Positions 24,313 through 32,391 of a stretch of 64,000 nt of DNA are shown here, piece after piece. How positions within the stretch are numbered: position 1 is the stretch's first letter; each line of letters opens with the position of its first letter. The stretch spans positions 1-64,000 of the forward strand of contig CAZMVB010000015.1 in the NCBI GenBank assembly GCA_964569795.1. The letters run 5' to 3'. Under the pieces are notes generated by a model. That model made no database searches. It saw only the letters and a program-made list of their open reading frames with translations, and was not told the origin of the DNA. A program made the translations under genes and the position numbers. The DNA comes from JAHJDS01 sp964569795 (GTDB lineage: Bacteria; Desulfobacterota; Desulfarculia; Desulfarculales; JAHJDS01).

Positions 24313-24615
24313 GTGGCCGCCCCCGACGCCCTGGAATGCTGGGAAGACCTGAAGCTGGGTTGCTCCATCGAGAAACCGGGCAATTCCTGCGACTTCAAGA
24401 CCGGTGACTGGCGGACCGGCCAAAAACCGGTCACCGACAAGGAAAAGTGCATCAAGTGCGGCCGGTGCTACATCCTCTGCCCCGACGCCGCCTACACGCC
24501 GGCCGACGAGGAGGGCTATCATGACTGGCTGCCCTTCTACTGCAAGGGCTGCGGCATCTGCGCCGCCGAGTGCCCCAAGGACGCCATCACCATGATCGAG
24601 GAGGAGGCGTCATGA
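24313..24615 (+). CDS. porD: 2-Oxoacid:ferredoxin oxidoreductase, delta (ferredoxin) subunit
   Basis: The product is 100 residues from a GTG 3 bp after porG. Two [4Fe-4S] motifs are present: CIKCGRCYILCPD and CKGCGICAAECPKD. It carries electrons from the TPP site to external ferredoxin. The 4-bp overlap with porA (ATGA) indicates coupled translation. Confidence 0.9.
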   Translation: MAAPDALECWEDLKLGCSIEKPGNSCDFKTGDWRTGQKPVTDKEKCIKCGRCYILCPDAAYTPADEEGYHDWLPFYCKGCGICAAECPKDAITMIEEEAS

Positions 24616-25784
24616 GCCGCCGGATCGGACTCGAGGTCAGCCTGGCGGTCAGCGAGGCCGCGTCGGCCTGCGACGTGGACGTCATCGCCGCCTACCCCAT
24701 CACCCCCCAGACCCACATCGTCGAGCACCTGTCCGAGCTGGTGGCCCAGGGCACCCTGGACGCCGAGTTCGTGCCCGTCGAGAGCGAGCACTCGGCCATC
24801 AGCGCCTGCGTCGGCGCCGCCGCGGCCGGGGCCCGCTGCTTCACCTCGTCGGCCTCCCAGGGCATAGCCCTGATGCACGAGATCCTGTTCATCGTCCCCG
24901 CCCTGCGGCTGCCCATGGTCATGGCCGTGGCCAACCGGGCCCTGTCCGGGCCGATCAGCATCTGGAACGACCACTCCGACGTCATGGCCCAGCGGGACAC
25001 GGGCTGGATCTCGCTGTTCGCCGAGAACGGCCAGGACGCCTTTGACCTGACCTGCCTCGCCTTCAGGATCAGCGAGGACCACCGGGTCCAGTTGCCGGTC
25101 ATGGTCAACCTGGACGGCTTCACCCTGAGCCACGTCATCGAGCCCATCGAGCTTCTGTCCCGCGACGAGGTGGCAAAATTCCTGCCCGACTTCGTCCCGG
25201 CCCACCGCCTGGACCCGGACCGGCCCATGTCCATGGGCCTGGTGGGCGTGCCCGAGGTCTATACCGAGGCCCGCTACGCGGTGGAGGACGCCGTCCTGAA
25301 TTCGCCGGCAGTCATCGCCGAGGCCTTCACCGAATGGGCCGACCGCTTCGGACGCCGCTACGACGTCATCGAGACCTACCGCACCGAGGACGCCGAGACG
25401 ATCCTGGTGACCATGGGCTCGACCTCGGAGACGGCCATGACCGCCGTGGACCATATGCGCCAGGCGGGGGCGAAGGTGGGCCTGGTGCGGATCCGGCTCT
25501 GGCGGCCCTTCCCCATGGAGGCCTTCAAGATTGCCGTGGCCGGGGCCAAGACCCTGGCGGTCATGGACCGCTGCCTGCCCTTCGGCGGCCAGGGCGGTCC
25601 GGTGGCCACGGAAGTGAGGTCCCTGTTCTACGCCGCCGGCGGCGGGCCCCGGGTGGTCGGGTTCATCGCCGGACTGGGCGGCCGGGACGTCAGGCGGGTC
25701 GATTTCGAGGAAATGGTCGATCTGGCCGGCCGGCCGGGCAGCGAGGCCCAACTCTATCACATGATCGGACTGAAGGTGCAGTGA
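24612..25784 (+). CDS. porA: 2-Oxoacid:ferredoxin oxidoreductase, alpha subunit
   Basis: The product is 390 residues. The N-terminal pyrimidine-binding domain shows AAYPITPQTHIVEHL and VESEHSAISACVGAAAAGAR, followed by TSSASQGIALMHEILF. The transketolase C-terminal-like domain follows (RPFPMEAFKIAVAGAKTLAVMDR). The gene overlaps porD by 4 bp and meets porB at a shared base. The ATG at 24612 is used; earlier starts would lie inside porD. Confidence 0.92.
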   Translation: MSRRIGLEVSLAVSEAASACDVDVIAAYPITPQTHIVEHLSELVAQGTLDAEFVPVESEHSAISACVGAAAAGARCFTSSASQGIALMHEILFIVPALRLPMVMAVANRALSGPISIWNDHSDVMAQRDTGWISLFAENGQDAFDLTCLAFRISEDHRVQLPVMVNLDGFTLSHVIEPIELLSRDEVAKFLPDFVPAHRLDPDRPMSMGLVGVPEVYTEARYAVEDAVLNSPAVIAEAFTEWADRFGRRYDVIETYRTEDAETILVTMGSTSETAMTAVDHMRQAGAKVGLVRIRLWRPFPMEAFKIAVAGAKTLAVMDRCLPFGGQGGPVATEVRSLFYAAGGGPRVVGFIAGLGGRDVRRVDFEEMVDLAGRPGSEAQLYHMIGLKVQ

Positions 25785-26743
25785 TGGCCGACATAGCGAT
25801 CGAAAAAATCACCCCGAAAAAGGTCCCCACCGAGGAACCATTCGCCTGCGGGCACCGGGCCTGCTCGGGCTGCGGCGAGGTCCTGGCCCTGAGACTGGTC
25901 TGCAAGGCCCTGGGCGATCGGACCATCGCCGTCAGCGCCACCGGGTGCATGGAGATCATCTCGTCCCCCTACCCCTTCACCTCGTGGGGCATCCCCTGGA
26001 TCCACGTCGCCTTCGAGAACGCCGGGGCCGTGGCCTCGGGCGTCGAGGCCGGGCTCAAGGTCCTCACCCGGAAGGGCAAGCGGCCCGACGACCGGATCAA
26101 CGTCGTCGCCTTTGCCGGCGACGGCGGCACGGCCGACATCGGGCTCCAGTCCCTGTCCGGCGCGGCCGAGCGCGGCCACGACATGATCTACGTCTGCCTC
26201 GACAACGAGGCCTACATGAACACCGGCATCCAGCGCTCCTCGGAGACACCCTACGGGGCCATGACCACCACCAGCCCCCCGGGCGCCAAGTCCATTGGCC
26301 AGGTCACCTGGAAAAAGGACATGCCGGCCATCATGGCCGCCCACAAGATCCCCTACGTGGCCACGGCCACCGTGGCCCGGCCCTATGACCTGATGAACAA
26401 GGCCCGCAAGGCCGCCGCCGTCCGCGGACCGGCCTACCTTCACGTCTTCAGCCCCTGCAACACCGGCTGGCGGATGGACGCCGCCCGGTCCATCGAGGTC
26501 GCCCAACTGGCCCTCGAAACCAAGATCTTCCCCCTCTACGAGGTCATCGACGGCCGCTACATCCTCAACTACAAGGTCAAGAAGCCCAAGCCCGTGGCGG
26601 AGTATCTCCAGCCTCAGCGCCGCTTCCGGCACCTGGGGGAGCAGGAGATCGCCCACATCCAGGAACGGGTGGACCGGGATTATGACCACCTGGTGGCCCT
26701 GAGCCAGCTCGGGGCCGAGCCCGAACCGGCCGAAAAGGCCTGA
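25784..26743 (+). CDS. porB: 2-Oxoacid:ferredoxin oxidoreductase, beta (TPP) subunit
   Basis: The product is 319 residues and binds thiamine diphosphate and a proximal [4Fe-4S] cluster. The cluster ligands start with CGHRACSGCGE, and a Cys in ATGCMEIISSPYPFTSWG is typical of pyruvate synthases. The TPP motif runs from GDGGTADIGLQSLSGAAERG to the Asn of LDNEAYMNTG. A further Cys occurs in FSPCNTGW. The match to pyruvate-type beta chains is good, so pyruvate is the best substrate call. A clear intrinsic terminator follows. Confidence 0.92.
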   Translation: MADIAIEKITPKKVPTEEPFACGHRACSGCGEVLALRLVCKALGDRTIAVSATGCMEIISSPYPFTSWGIPWIHVAFENAGAVASGVEAGLKVLTRKGKRPDDRINVVAFAGDGGTADIGLQSLSGAAERGHDMIYVCLDNEAYMNTGIQRSSETPYGAMTTTSPPGAKSIGQVTWKKDMPAIMAAHKIPYVATATVARPYDLMNKARKAAAVRGPAYLHVFSPCNTGWRMDAARSIEVAQLALETKIFPLYEVIDGRYILNYKVKKPKPVAEYLQPQRRFRHLGEQEIAHIQERVDRDYDHLVALSQLGAEPEPAEKA

Positions 26744-26759
26744 TCTTACCCTCGGCGAG

Positions 26760-26793
26760 GCCCTGGAACCGAAGCGGTTCCGGGGCTTTCTGT
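26760..26793 (+). terminator. Intrinsic terminator of porGDAB
   Basis: A 12-bp stem (one T-G wobble): GCCCTGGAACCG (26760-26771), loop AAG, CGGTTCCGGGGC (26775-26786), followed by TTTCTGT and an AT-rich tract. Confidence 0.8.
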
Positions 26794-26835
26794 GATAATA
26801 TTTATTGTAATATTAAGCAGTTAACCAGTTTTTCC

Positions 26836-26864
26836 TTGACAGCCCCCCCTTTACCGGGCATACT
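26836..26864 (+). promoter_or_regulatory. Sigma-70-type promoter of the aminomutase gene
   Basis: TTGACA (26836-26841), 17-bp spacer, CATACT (26859-26864). It would yield a leader of nearly 180 nt. Confidence 0.55.
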
Positions 26865-26869
26865 ACAAT

Positions 26870-27048
26870 TGAGGCTGTTGAAGCGACCTTCATCTCGGGC
26901 AGGGGGCTTCGGCCCGCTGGTCCCCAACGTCACGTTTCTCGCCCAGTTCCAGCCAAGTTGAACCGCTGACGATCTCCGCTGAACCGGGGACCGCCGAAAG
27001 CGGCGCGGACGAGCCTCCTGGTCGATTCTCATACGACAGGAGGTGCCC
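26870..27048 (+). promoter_or_regulatory. Structured mRNA leader that can sequester the Shine-Dalgarno (riboswitch candidate)
   Basis: Just before the ATG at 27049, CCTCCTG (27014-27020) plus TCG (27022-27024) pair with CGA (27034-27036) plus CAGGAGG (27037-27043). The second arm contains the whole Shine-Dalgarno AGGAGG, so folding would block initiation. Upstream helices include GGGC-TTCG-GCCC (about 26915-26926, a UUCG tetraloop) and CGCCG-AAAG-CGGCG (about 26992-27005). This layout fits a translational riboswitch or RNA thermometer. It does not match a lysine, SAM or cobalamin riboswitch that I can recognise. Confidence 0.5.
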
Positions 27049-28188
27049 ATGACGAAGTACGTCACCAGTCTGGATCGGGTGCCCGGTTTGTCCCCGACCG
27101 AGCGCCGGGCCCTGGGTCCGGTGGTCGATCGGTTCGAATTTCGGGCCAGCGAGTATTACCTTTCCCAGATCGACTGGAACGACCCGGCCGATCCGCTGCG
27201 GCGGATCGTGATTCCGTGTCTGGACGAGCTGGAACCGTGGGGCCGGCTGGACCCCTCCTCGGAAGAGACCTATCAGGTGTCCCCCGGGGTCCAGCACAAG
27301 TACACCTCCACGGCCCTGCTCCTGGCCAGCGACACCTGCGGCGGGCTGTGCCGGTTCTGCTTCCGCAAGCGGCTGTTCATCCGCCGGGGCGGCGAGGTCA
27401 ACCCGGACGTGGGCCCGGGCCTGGACTACATCCGCCGGCACCGGGAGATCAACAACGTCCTGATCACCGGCGGCGACGCCTTGATGATCCCCACGCCGCG
27501 GCTGGCCGGCATCATCGAGCGGCTCCGACAGATCGACCACGTCCGCGTCATCCGGTTGGGCACCAAGATGGCGGCCTACAACCCGTGGCGGATCATCGGC
27601 GACCCGGACCTGATCGACCTGATCCGACGGTTCAGCGGCCCCCGGGACCGGATCTACATCATGGTCCACTTCAACCACTGGCGGGAGATCACCGACGAGG
27701 CGGCCCGGGCCCTGGCCCTGCTCCAGGGCGCCGGGGCGATCCTCTGCAACCAGACGCCCCTGATCCGCGGCCTCAACGACGATCCCCTGACCCTGGCCCG
27801 GCTGCTCAACGAGCTGAGCTACATGGGCGTGCCGCCCTACTACGTGTTTCAGTGCCGCCCCACCCAGGGCAACCGGTCCTTTGCCGTCCCGGTCGAGGAG
27901 TCCTACCGGATCTTTGACGCGGCCCGGGTCTATTGCTCGGGGCTGGCCAAGCGGGCCCGGTTCTGCATGTCCCACGCCGAGGGCAAGATCGAGGTCGTGG
28001 GACTGAGTGCCGAGCACGTCTTCTTCAAGTTCCACCGGGCGGCCGCCGTGGAGGACTCGGCCCGGTTCATGATCTTCGAGCGCAATCCAGAGGCCTTCTG
28101 GTTCGACGATTACGCCGAAATGGTGGACCAGAACGCCCTGGACCTCCCGCCCGTGGACCGGAGGGACCATCCCAACTGGGTCACTTGA
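27049..28188 (+). CDS. Radical SAM aminomutase of the lysine 2,3-aminomutase (KamA) family
   Basis: The 379-residue product has the radical SAM motif CGGLCRFC, a KamA-like core (TGGDALMIPTPRL, IYIMVHFNHWREIT, LLRGLNDD-like LIRGLNDD) and, near the C-terminus, a Lys in HAEGKIEVVG at the place of the PLP-binding lysine. It should use PLP and SAM to migrate an amino group between C2 and C3 of an amino acid such as lysine or glutamate. It is slightly shorter than classical lysine 2,3-aminomutase. The ATG at 27049 is preferred over GTG at 27043 because AGGAGG ends at 27043. A hairpin can mask this ribosome site. Substrate is undecided. Confidence 0.82.
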   Translation: MTKYVTSLDRVPGLSPTERRALGPVVDRFEFRASEYYLSQIDWNDPADPLRRIVIPCLDELEPWGRLDPSSEETYQVSPGVQHKYTSTALLLASDTCGGLCRFCFRKRLFIRRGGEVNPDVGPGLDYIRRHREINNVLITGGDALMIPTPRLAGIIERLRQIDHVRVIRLGTKMAAYNPWRIIGDPDLIDLIRRFSGPRDRIYIMVHFNHWREITDEAARALALLQGAGAILCNQTPLIRGLNDDPLTLARLLNELSYMGVPPYYVFQCRPTQGNRSFAVPVEESYRIFDAARVYCSGLAKRARFCMSHAEGKIEVVGLSAEHVFFKFHRAAAVEDSARFMIFERNPEAFWFDDYAEMVDQNALDLPPVDRRDHPNWVT

Positions 28189-28245
28189 CCCGGCCCCGAT
28201 CCTGCCCCGGGCCGTGAACCGGAACTCGGACCCCGGCTTCGGTCT

Positions 28246-28273
28246 TGACAGCCATCGCTTTTCGGGGTAAGAA
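28246..28273 (+). promoter_or_regulatory. Promoter of tRNA-Asn
   Basis: TTGACA (28246-28251), 16-bp spacer, TAAGAA (28268-28273), ending 11 bp before the mature tRNA. Confidence 0.65.
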
Positions 28274-28284
28274 TCCTTGTTCAT

Positions 28285-28360
28285 TCCCCGGTAGCTCAGC
28301 CGGCAGAGCAGGTGGCTGTTAACCACCGTGTCGGGGGTTCGAGTCCCTCCCGGGGAGCCA
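28285..28360 (+). tRNA. tRNA-Asn (GTT)
   Basis: A 76-nt cloverleaf with encoded CCA. The acceptor stem TCCCCGG pairs with CCGGGGA, the discriminator is G, the D arm has GTAGCTCAGCCGGCAGAGC, the anticodon stem is GGTGG/CCACC with loop CTGTTAA (anticodon GTT), and the T arm has GGGGGTTCGAGTCCC. All stems are complete. Confidence 0.97.
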
Positions 28361-28369
28361 GAAACCTAC

Positions 28370-28411
28370 GGCTGTAAGAACTCCAGCGGTTCTTACAGCC
28401 TCTTTATTTTC
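28370..28411 (+). terminator. Intrinsic terminator after tRNA-Asn
   Basis: A perfect 12-bp stem, GGCTGTAAGAAC (28370-28381) with GTTCTTACAGCC (28389-28400), 7-nt loop, followed by TCTTTATTTTC. Confidence 0.85.
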
Positions 28412-28606
28412 CAGGACGGCCAGGACCACCTCGGACCGACCCACGATCTCCACCTGGGGCAGGGTGACGACCATCTTTTCCATAAAGAGTTTCAGGTATC
28501 GCTTGGACAGGCTCCTGTCTTCGCCCATGAACGGATCCTGGACGGTGTTTTGAAATGCACCGACGCCCTTGTCCGTATAGAGCCGTATGGGGACGGTAGT
28601 GGACCA
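28403..28606 (-). pseudogene. C-terminal remnant of a recombinase-like gene
   Basis: On the minus strand a frame opens after TAG (28607-28609) and reads about 68 residues, including PIRLYTDKGVGAFQ, LSKRYLKLFMEKMVVTLP and QVEIVGRSEVVLAVL. The last part resembles the tail of large serine recombinases (a YLxLFVxxIxV-x-GxxAxLxxA pattern). There is no start codon with a ribosome site. The frame then runs into the tRNA terminator and antisense tRNA, so its natural 3' end is lost. Most of the gene is missing. Its place against a tRNA gene fits the decayed edge of an integrated element. Family assignment is tentative. Confidence 0.4.
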
Positions 28607-28769
28607 CTATATTGACTTTTTTGGTATCACCTGAACTCAAGGGAGGCGAGCCATGACTTCAAACACACAGATCTGTGGGTGGCCGGCCTCCGGCTCCGGA
28701 GGCCATGTTTCCTTCCGGCTTTGGCATTATGCCTCCCTGGAAAGCGGCAACGGCAACAGGCCAATAAAA

Positions 28770-28853
28770 TCAATCAGGCTCTAACTCAAAGGGTGGAAAA
28801 TCGAATAGGGGCAGGTCACGACCGTCAGTGGTGCGAATACGAATCTCAAACAT
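28770..28853 (-). CDS. Tiny 27-residue open frame coupled to moaF
   Basis: It starts with ATG two bases after the moaF stop, with AGGAG placed 7 nt upstream inside the moaF end. The product MFEIRIRTTDG... ends FELEPD and is acidic, with no helix or Cys motif. The good ribosome site and tight spacing argue for translation. It may be the truncated front of a lost gene, because the DNA downstream is degraded. No family is recognised. Confidence 0.35.
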   Translation of the reverse strand: MFEIRIRTTDGRDLPLFDFPPFELEPD

Positions 28854-28855
28854 AG

Positions 28856-29686
28856 TTATTCTCCTGTGTAAATATCCAGCCTCGTGACATTGGGAAGTTC
28901 GGCCAGCTTGGTATGGATGAGGTACGTATAGGCGCCGATGATATTGTGGACCAGTTCGCCTTCGACCATGCCAAAGACCTGCCCCACGCAGCGCCCCTCA
29001 AAAAAATTGAAAAGAAAAGTCATCTGGGTGGTCAGAATCTTTTCGTTCCAATAGAGGAAATAAAGCCCCTCTCCGATTTTAAAGGCATGGTACTCCTCGG
29101 TGTCGGCCTGGCCTCGTTGGGGACCCTTGACGCCCAGCCAGGTTTCGTAAACGTCAGTCAGGTAAATATGTTCATAGGCCACGTTGTCCGCATAGGTATT
29201 CAGAAAGCGGGTGCCGCCCAAAGAATAAGGGATGTGATAAACCGCGGTTTCAGGATCTGCGATCTCTTCGATGCACGCGTGGAAGACCTCTGACACGACG
29301 CCCTCGTCGGTGATATCACCCTTGACCACGGTGGCTACACCCCTGGCGAGATTGGCCGCGATCGCAACCGATTCGGTATCACGCGCCATAAATGAAATGA
29401 GAAAGATTTCCGGCGCCAGCTCAAAGGCCTCATAGGCCACCTTGTTGCTGTCGCCTGCCAGGGGACCGCTGAGCATTTCCCATTGAACTTCCTTTTCCGT
29501 AAAGCCATGCTTTATGCGCACGGGCGCGTCCTGCACCGCCAGGGTCAAGGTCTTGCCGGATAAGTCGAATGACGGCGGCTGACAATTGGCGGCGTAATCG
29601 TATTGTGAATCGGCCACATTCGCTTTCATGAATTCCGCGCCCTGGTCCTTGAAACTCTGACGATCGTGCCCCCTTTTCTCTGTCAT
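28856..29686 (-). CDS. moaF: MoaF-like protein
   Basis: The 276-residue product matches the two-domain MoaF family named from the Klebsiella moaEF operon. The N-terminal half has LSGKTLTLAVQDAP and WEMLSGPLAGDSNKVAYEAFEL; the C-terminal half has LTDVYETWLGVKGPQRG, YHAFKIGEGLYFLYWNEKILTTQ and FFEGRCVGQVFGM. The fold is predicted to be a double lipocalin-like barrel. Its biochemical role is unsettled, but the name reflects a link to molybdenum cofactor or monoamine metabolism. It is divergent from a molybdopterin oxidoreductase 440 bp away, which supports a Moco connection. AAGGAG lies upstream of the ATG. The GC level is lower than in the housekeeping genes. Confidence 0.8.
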   Translation of the reverse strand: MTEKRGHDRQSFKDQGAEFMKANVADSQYDYAANCQPPSFDLSGKTLTLAVQDAPVRIKHGFTEKEVQWEMLSGPLAGDSNKVAYEAFELAPEIFLISFMARDTESVAIAANLARGVATVVKGDITDEGVVSEVFHACIEEIADPETAVYHIPYSLGGTRFLNTYADNVAYEHIYLTDVYETWLGVKGPQRGQADTEEYHAFKIGEGLYFLYWNEKILTTQMTFLFNFFEGRCVGQVFGMVEGELVHNIIGAYTYLIHTKLAELPNVTRLDIYTGE

Positions 29687-30126
29687 TTCTGTCTCCTTCT
29701 GCGTAAGTTTTATCTATGTATGTGTTGTGACTAAACGGCCCAGCGATCCATCCCCTTTTGGACAATATTTTAGCACAATCAGCCGCGAATCCCAATGATC
29801 TTCCGACAAGGGTGCTTGCCACCCGTTCTTTTCACCTTCCCGCCTTGCCGGCCCTATTCGTCTGTCCAGCCAAGAACGGCCCAGCCATTGAGACGGGCCT
29901 GACGTTCAGGCAAGCAAACAGGTCGGTGGGCGCTCTTGTGGGGGAAAGGTTGAGATTTTGGGCCGACAGTGTTTGAATCTTGGCCAATGGGGGCTATTTC
30001 GCTGAGAAAGAGCGAGGCTGTAAACGAAGGGCCCGGGACTCGGCTTGCAACAGACGAAACCGGGCTGCGTGAGGACGACTGCGGCATAGTTCCGGATAGG
30101 CACGGTGACAAGAGGATGAAAAAGAA
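29687..30126. other. Divergent intergenic region, no clear gene
   Basis: 440 bp between moaF (minus) and the molybdopterin oxidoreductase (plus). A 72-codon plus-strand frame at 29758-29976 has no ribosome site or recognisable motif. A TCGCT/AGCGA hairpin occurs near 29998-30015. At the right end ATGAAAAAGAAATGA makes a four-codon frame (30116-30130) whose stop overlaps the real ATG at 30127. No convincing promoter or known riboswitch was seen; long leaders before Moco enzymes merit comparison with the Moco RNA family. Confidence 0.4.
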
Positions 30127-32391
30127 ATGACTGAAAACGGTCCGACCAGACAGGTGCGAACCGCCTGCCCGGCCCATTGCGGCATCGACGCCTGCGGGGT
30201 CCTGGCTCATGTTCGTGGTGACAGGGTGATCAAGGTCGAACCGGCCCAGTTCCCGGATCCAAAATACAGGCGTATCTGTCTGCGCGGTCTGTCCAGCTTG
30301 GATATCACCTACCACCCCGACCGGCTGAAACGGCCCCTTCGTCGGGTCGGCGAGCGGGGCCGAGGCGGATTCGAACCCATAACCTGGGAAGAGGCCTTTG
30401 ACATTATCGCCGACCGGTTCAGGGAAATCGCAGACAAGTACGGCTGGCCGGCCATTGGCTGGACCCTGGGCGGTCCAGGCGCGGGGACGACCAAGTTCGG
30501 GGCCTATCTGCGGCTGGCCGGGCTGACCAAATCGACTCGGGTCAGCGCCTGGGGTTACGGAGACGCCGGACTCCCCTGCGGAAGCAAGACGCTGTTCGGC
30601 ACCCACCTGCCTTATGCCCTGTTGTTTCCCAAGCTGATGCAGGACCCCGATCTGGTGGTGGTCTGGGGCTCGAACCCGGCCGAGACCCAGCCGGTGAATA
30701 TGATGCGCCCCATCATGGACGCCAAGCAAAAGGGCGCCCGGCTGGTGGTCATCGATCCCCGGTTCACGGTCACCGCCGCCAAGGCCGACGCCTACCTGGG
30801 CCTCAAACCGGGCACGGATACCGCTCTGGGCTTGGGCCTGATGCACGTCATCTTCAAAGAGAGGCTGTCTAACGAGGCCTTCATCCGGCGGCATACCGTT
30901 GGGCCCTACCTGGTCAGGCAGGACACCGGAGAGTTCCTGCGAGGCAAACACGTCGGCCTGGAACCGGGAGGCGATTACGTCGTTTGGGACCGGGCCTCTG
31001 ACTCGGCCAGGTTGAGATATGCACCTGACATCGAGCCGGCCATGGAGGGCTCGTACACCGTCGGCGGGATCGAGCAGAAAACGGCCCTTCAGATGCTGAT
31101 GGACCTGGCCGAAAAATACAATCCCCAAAAGACGGCCGAGATCACCGGCGTTTCCCGGGACCTGATCGTCAAGCTGGCTCGGCGGATCGGCCGATCAAAG
31201 ACGGCCGCATTCGTGACCAATATGGGCTTTACCCGAACCTATCACGGCGATATCTCGGCCCGGGCCATGGGCAGTGTCGCCGTCATCACCGGCCATATCA
31301 GCGCCACCTTCAGGGGCGGCCACCGTCCGGCGGTGCTCAGCTGGAAACCATTTTTGAACCCTGACCCAGAGCGGGGGGCCTATTCGCGCCTGGGCATCCT
31401 CCAACTCTACGACGCCATCGAACACGGCCGACCCTATCCGGTCAAGGCACTCTACCTGGCCTTCACCAATTTCCTCAACCAGTGCGCCCACAGCGGCCGG
31501 ATCGCCGAGCGGCTGTTCCCGGCGCTCGAATTCATCGTCACCGCCGAGCTGTTCATGACCCCCACCGCCCGATACGCCGACATCGTCCTTCCCACGACCA
31601 GCTATCTCGAGTTCTCCGATTTGATTCCCTTTCCATACCCCTACGTTCAACTCCAGCAGAAAGTCATCGAGCCCCTGCACGAATGCCGGTCCGACGTTGA
31701 CATTGCCGCCGGGATCGCCGAGCGCCTGGGTTTCGGCGAGTATTTCCAGGGCGGCGAAGACGCCTTCATCGACCTGATCCTCGATTCCGGGGACGATTCG
31801 ATGCAGGGGATCACCAGGGACAAACTGCGAAAGGGACCGATGGTGCTGAATCTGGTCCCGGACCTGGGACAGGAGATCGACATTCCCTTCTCGACACCTT
31901 CGGGAAAGATCGAGCTATACAGCGAATCGCTGGCCGAGGCCGGTCAGGCCCTGCCGGTGCATCTCGATCCCGTCGAGACGCCCCTCGAACCAAAGGGCCG
32001 TAACTATCCCCTGGCCTTCATCCAGGGCCATAGCCGGTTCCGGACTCACTCGATGTTCTCGAACGTCGAGTCGATACTGGAACTTTGCCCCGAGCCGGAG
32101 GTGGAAATCAATCCCCTTGACGCGGCCGAGCGCAACATTGCCGCGGGCGACATGGTGACGGTCTTCAACGACCGGGCCCGAACAACGCTCAAGGCCAGGG
32201 TGACGCCTGGACTTCGGCCGGGCGTGGTCAACATCACCGAAGGCTGGTGGATCGAACAGTTTGTCGAAGGCAGCGTCAATCACCTGACCCACGACGTCAT
32301 CAACCCTGTTCAGGAGGCGGTCTACGAACCGAATATGCACATGAACGACGTGGCCGTCGAGGTGGTCAGGGCCGAGGAGGCGGCGTCATGA
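30127..32391 (+). CDS. Molybdopterin oxidoreductase, catalytic subunit (DMSO reductase family)
   Basis: The 754-residue catalytic subunit binds bis-MGD. C14, C18, C23 and C51 bind an N-terminal [4Fe-4S] cluster. C151 in GLPCGSKTLFG lies where the metal-binding Cys sits in PhsA/PsrA-like enzymes. Cofactor-binding segments follow (VVVWGSNPAETQPVN, VVIDPRFT, and the C-terminal dinucleotide domain at about 625-745). No Tat or Sec signal precedes the cluster motif, so the enzyme should be cytoplasmic, unusual for PhsA-like enzymes. It overlaps its Fe-S partner by 4 bp. No membrane anchor subunit follows. The substrate is unknown; an organic substrate handled with the neighbouring ferredoxin or ETF systems is possible. 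Confidence 0.87.
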   Translation: MTENGPTRQVRTACPAHCGIDACGVLAHVRGDRVIKVEPAQFPDPKYRRICLRGLSSLDITYHPDRLKRPLRRVGERGRGGFEPITWEEAFDIIADRFREIADKYGWPAIGWTLGGPGAGTTKFGAYLRLAGLTKSTRVSAWGYGDAGLPCGSKTLFGTHLPYALLFPKLMQDPDLVVVWGSNPAETQPVNMMRPIMDAKQKGARLVVIDPRFTVTAAKADAYLGLKPGTDTALGLGLMHVIFKERLSNEAFIRRHTVGPYLVRQDTGEFLRGKHVGLEPGGDYVVWDRASDSARLRYAPDIEPAMEGSYTVGGIEQKTALQMLMDLAEKYNPQKTAEITGVSRDLIVKLARRIGRSKTAAFVTNMGFTRTYHGDISARAMGSVAVITGHISATFRGGHRPAVLSWKPFLNPDPERGAYSRLGILQLYDAIEHGRPYPVKALYLAFTNFLNQCAHSGRIAERLFPALEFIVTAELFMTPTARYADIVLPTTSYLEFSDLIPFPYPYVQLQQKVIEPLHECRSDVDIAAGIAERLGFGEYFQGGEDAFIDLILDSGDDSMQGITRDKLRKGPMVLNLVPDLGQEIDIPFSTPSGKIELYSESLAEAGQALPVHLDPVETPLEPKGRNYPLAFIQGHSRFRTHSMFSNVESILELCPEPEVEINPLDAAERNIAAGDMVTVFNDRARTTLKARVTPGLRPGVVNITEGWWIEQFVEGSVNHLTHDVINPVQEAVYEPNMHMNDVAVEVVRAEEAAS

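Noticed and set aside
26870..27048. Lysine riboswitch
   Set aside because: An aminomutase target made it tempting, and GCCGAAAG resembles one piece of the consensus, but the remaining conserved blocks are not present in the right order.
28319..28402. Protein tail ending LPGRDSNPRHGG
   Set aside because: This is the well-known spurious translation of the antisense strand of a tRNA gene, here tRNA-Asn; only the part upstream of it looks like a gene remnant.
28653..28784. 43-codon plus-strand frame with GGGAGG upstream
   Set aside because: Despite the ribosome site, the product shows no recognisable motif, lies in degraded sequence and overlaps antisense to the small frame coupled to moaF.
29758..29976. 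72-codon frame in the moaF / molybdopterin enzyme gap
   Set aside because: No ribosome site and no recognisable motif.
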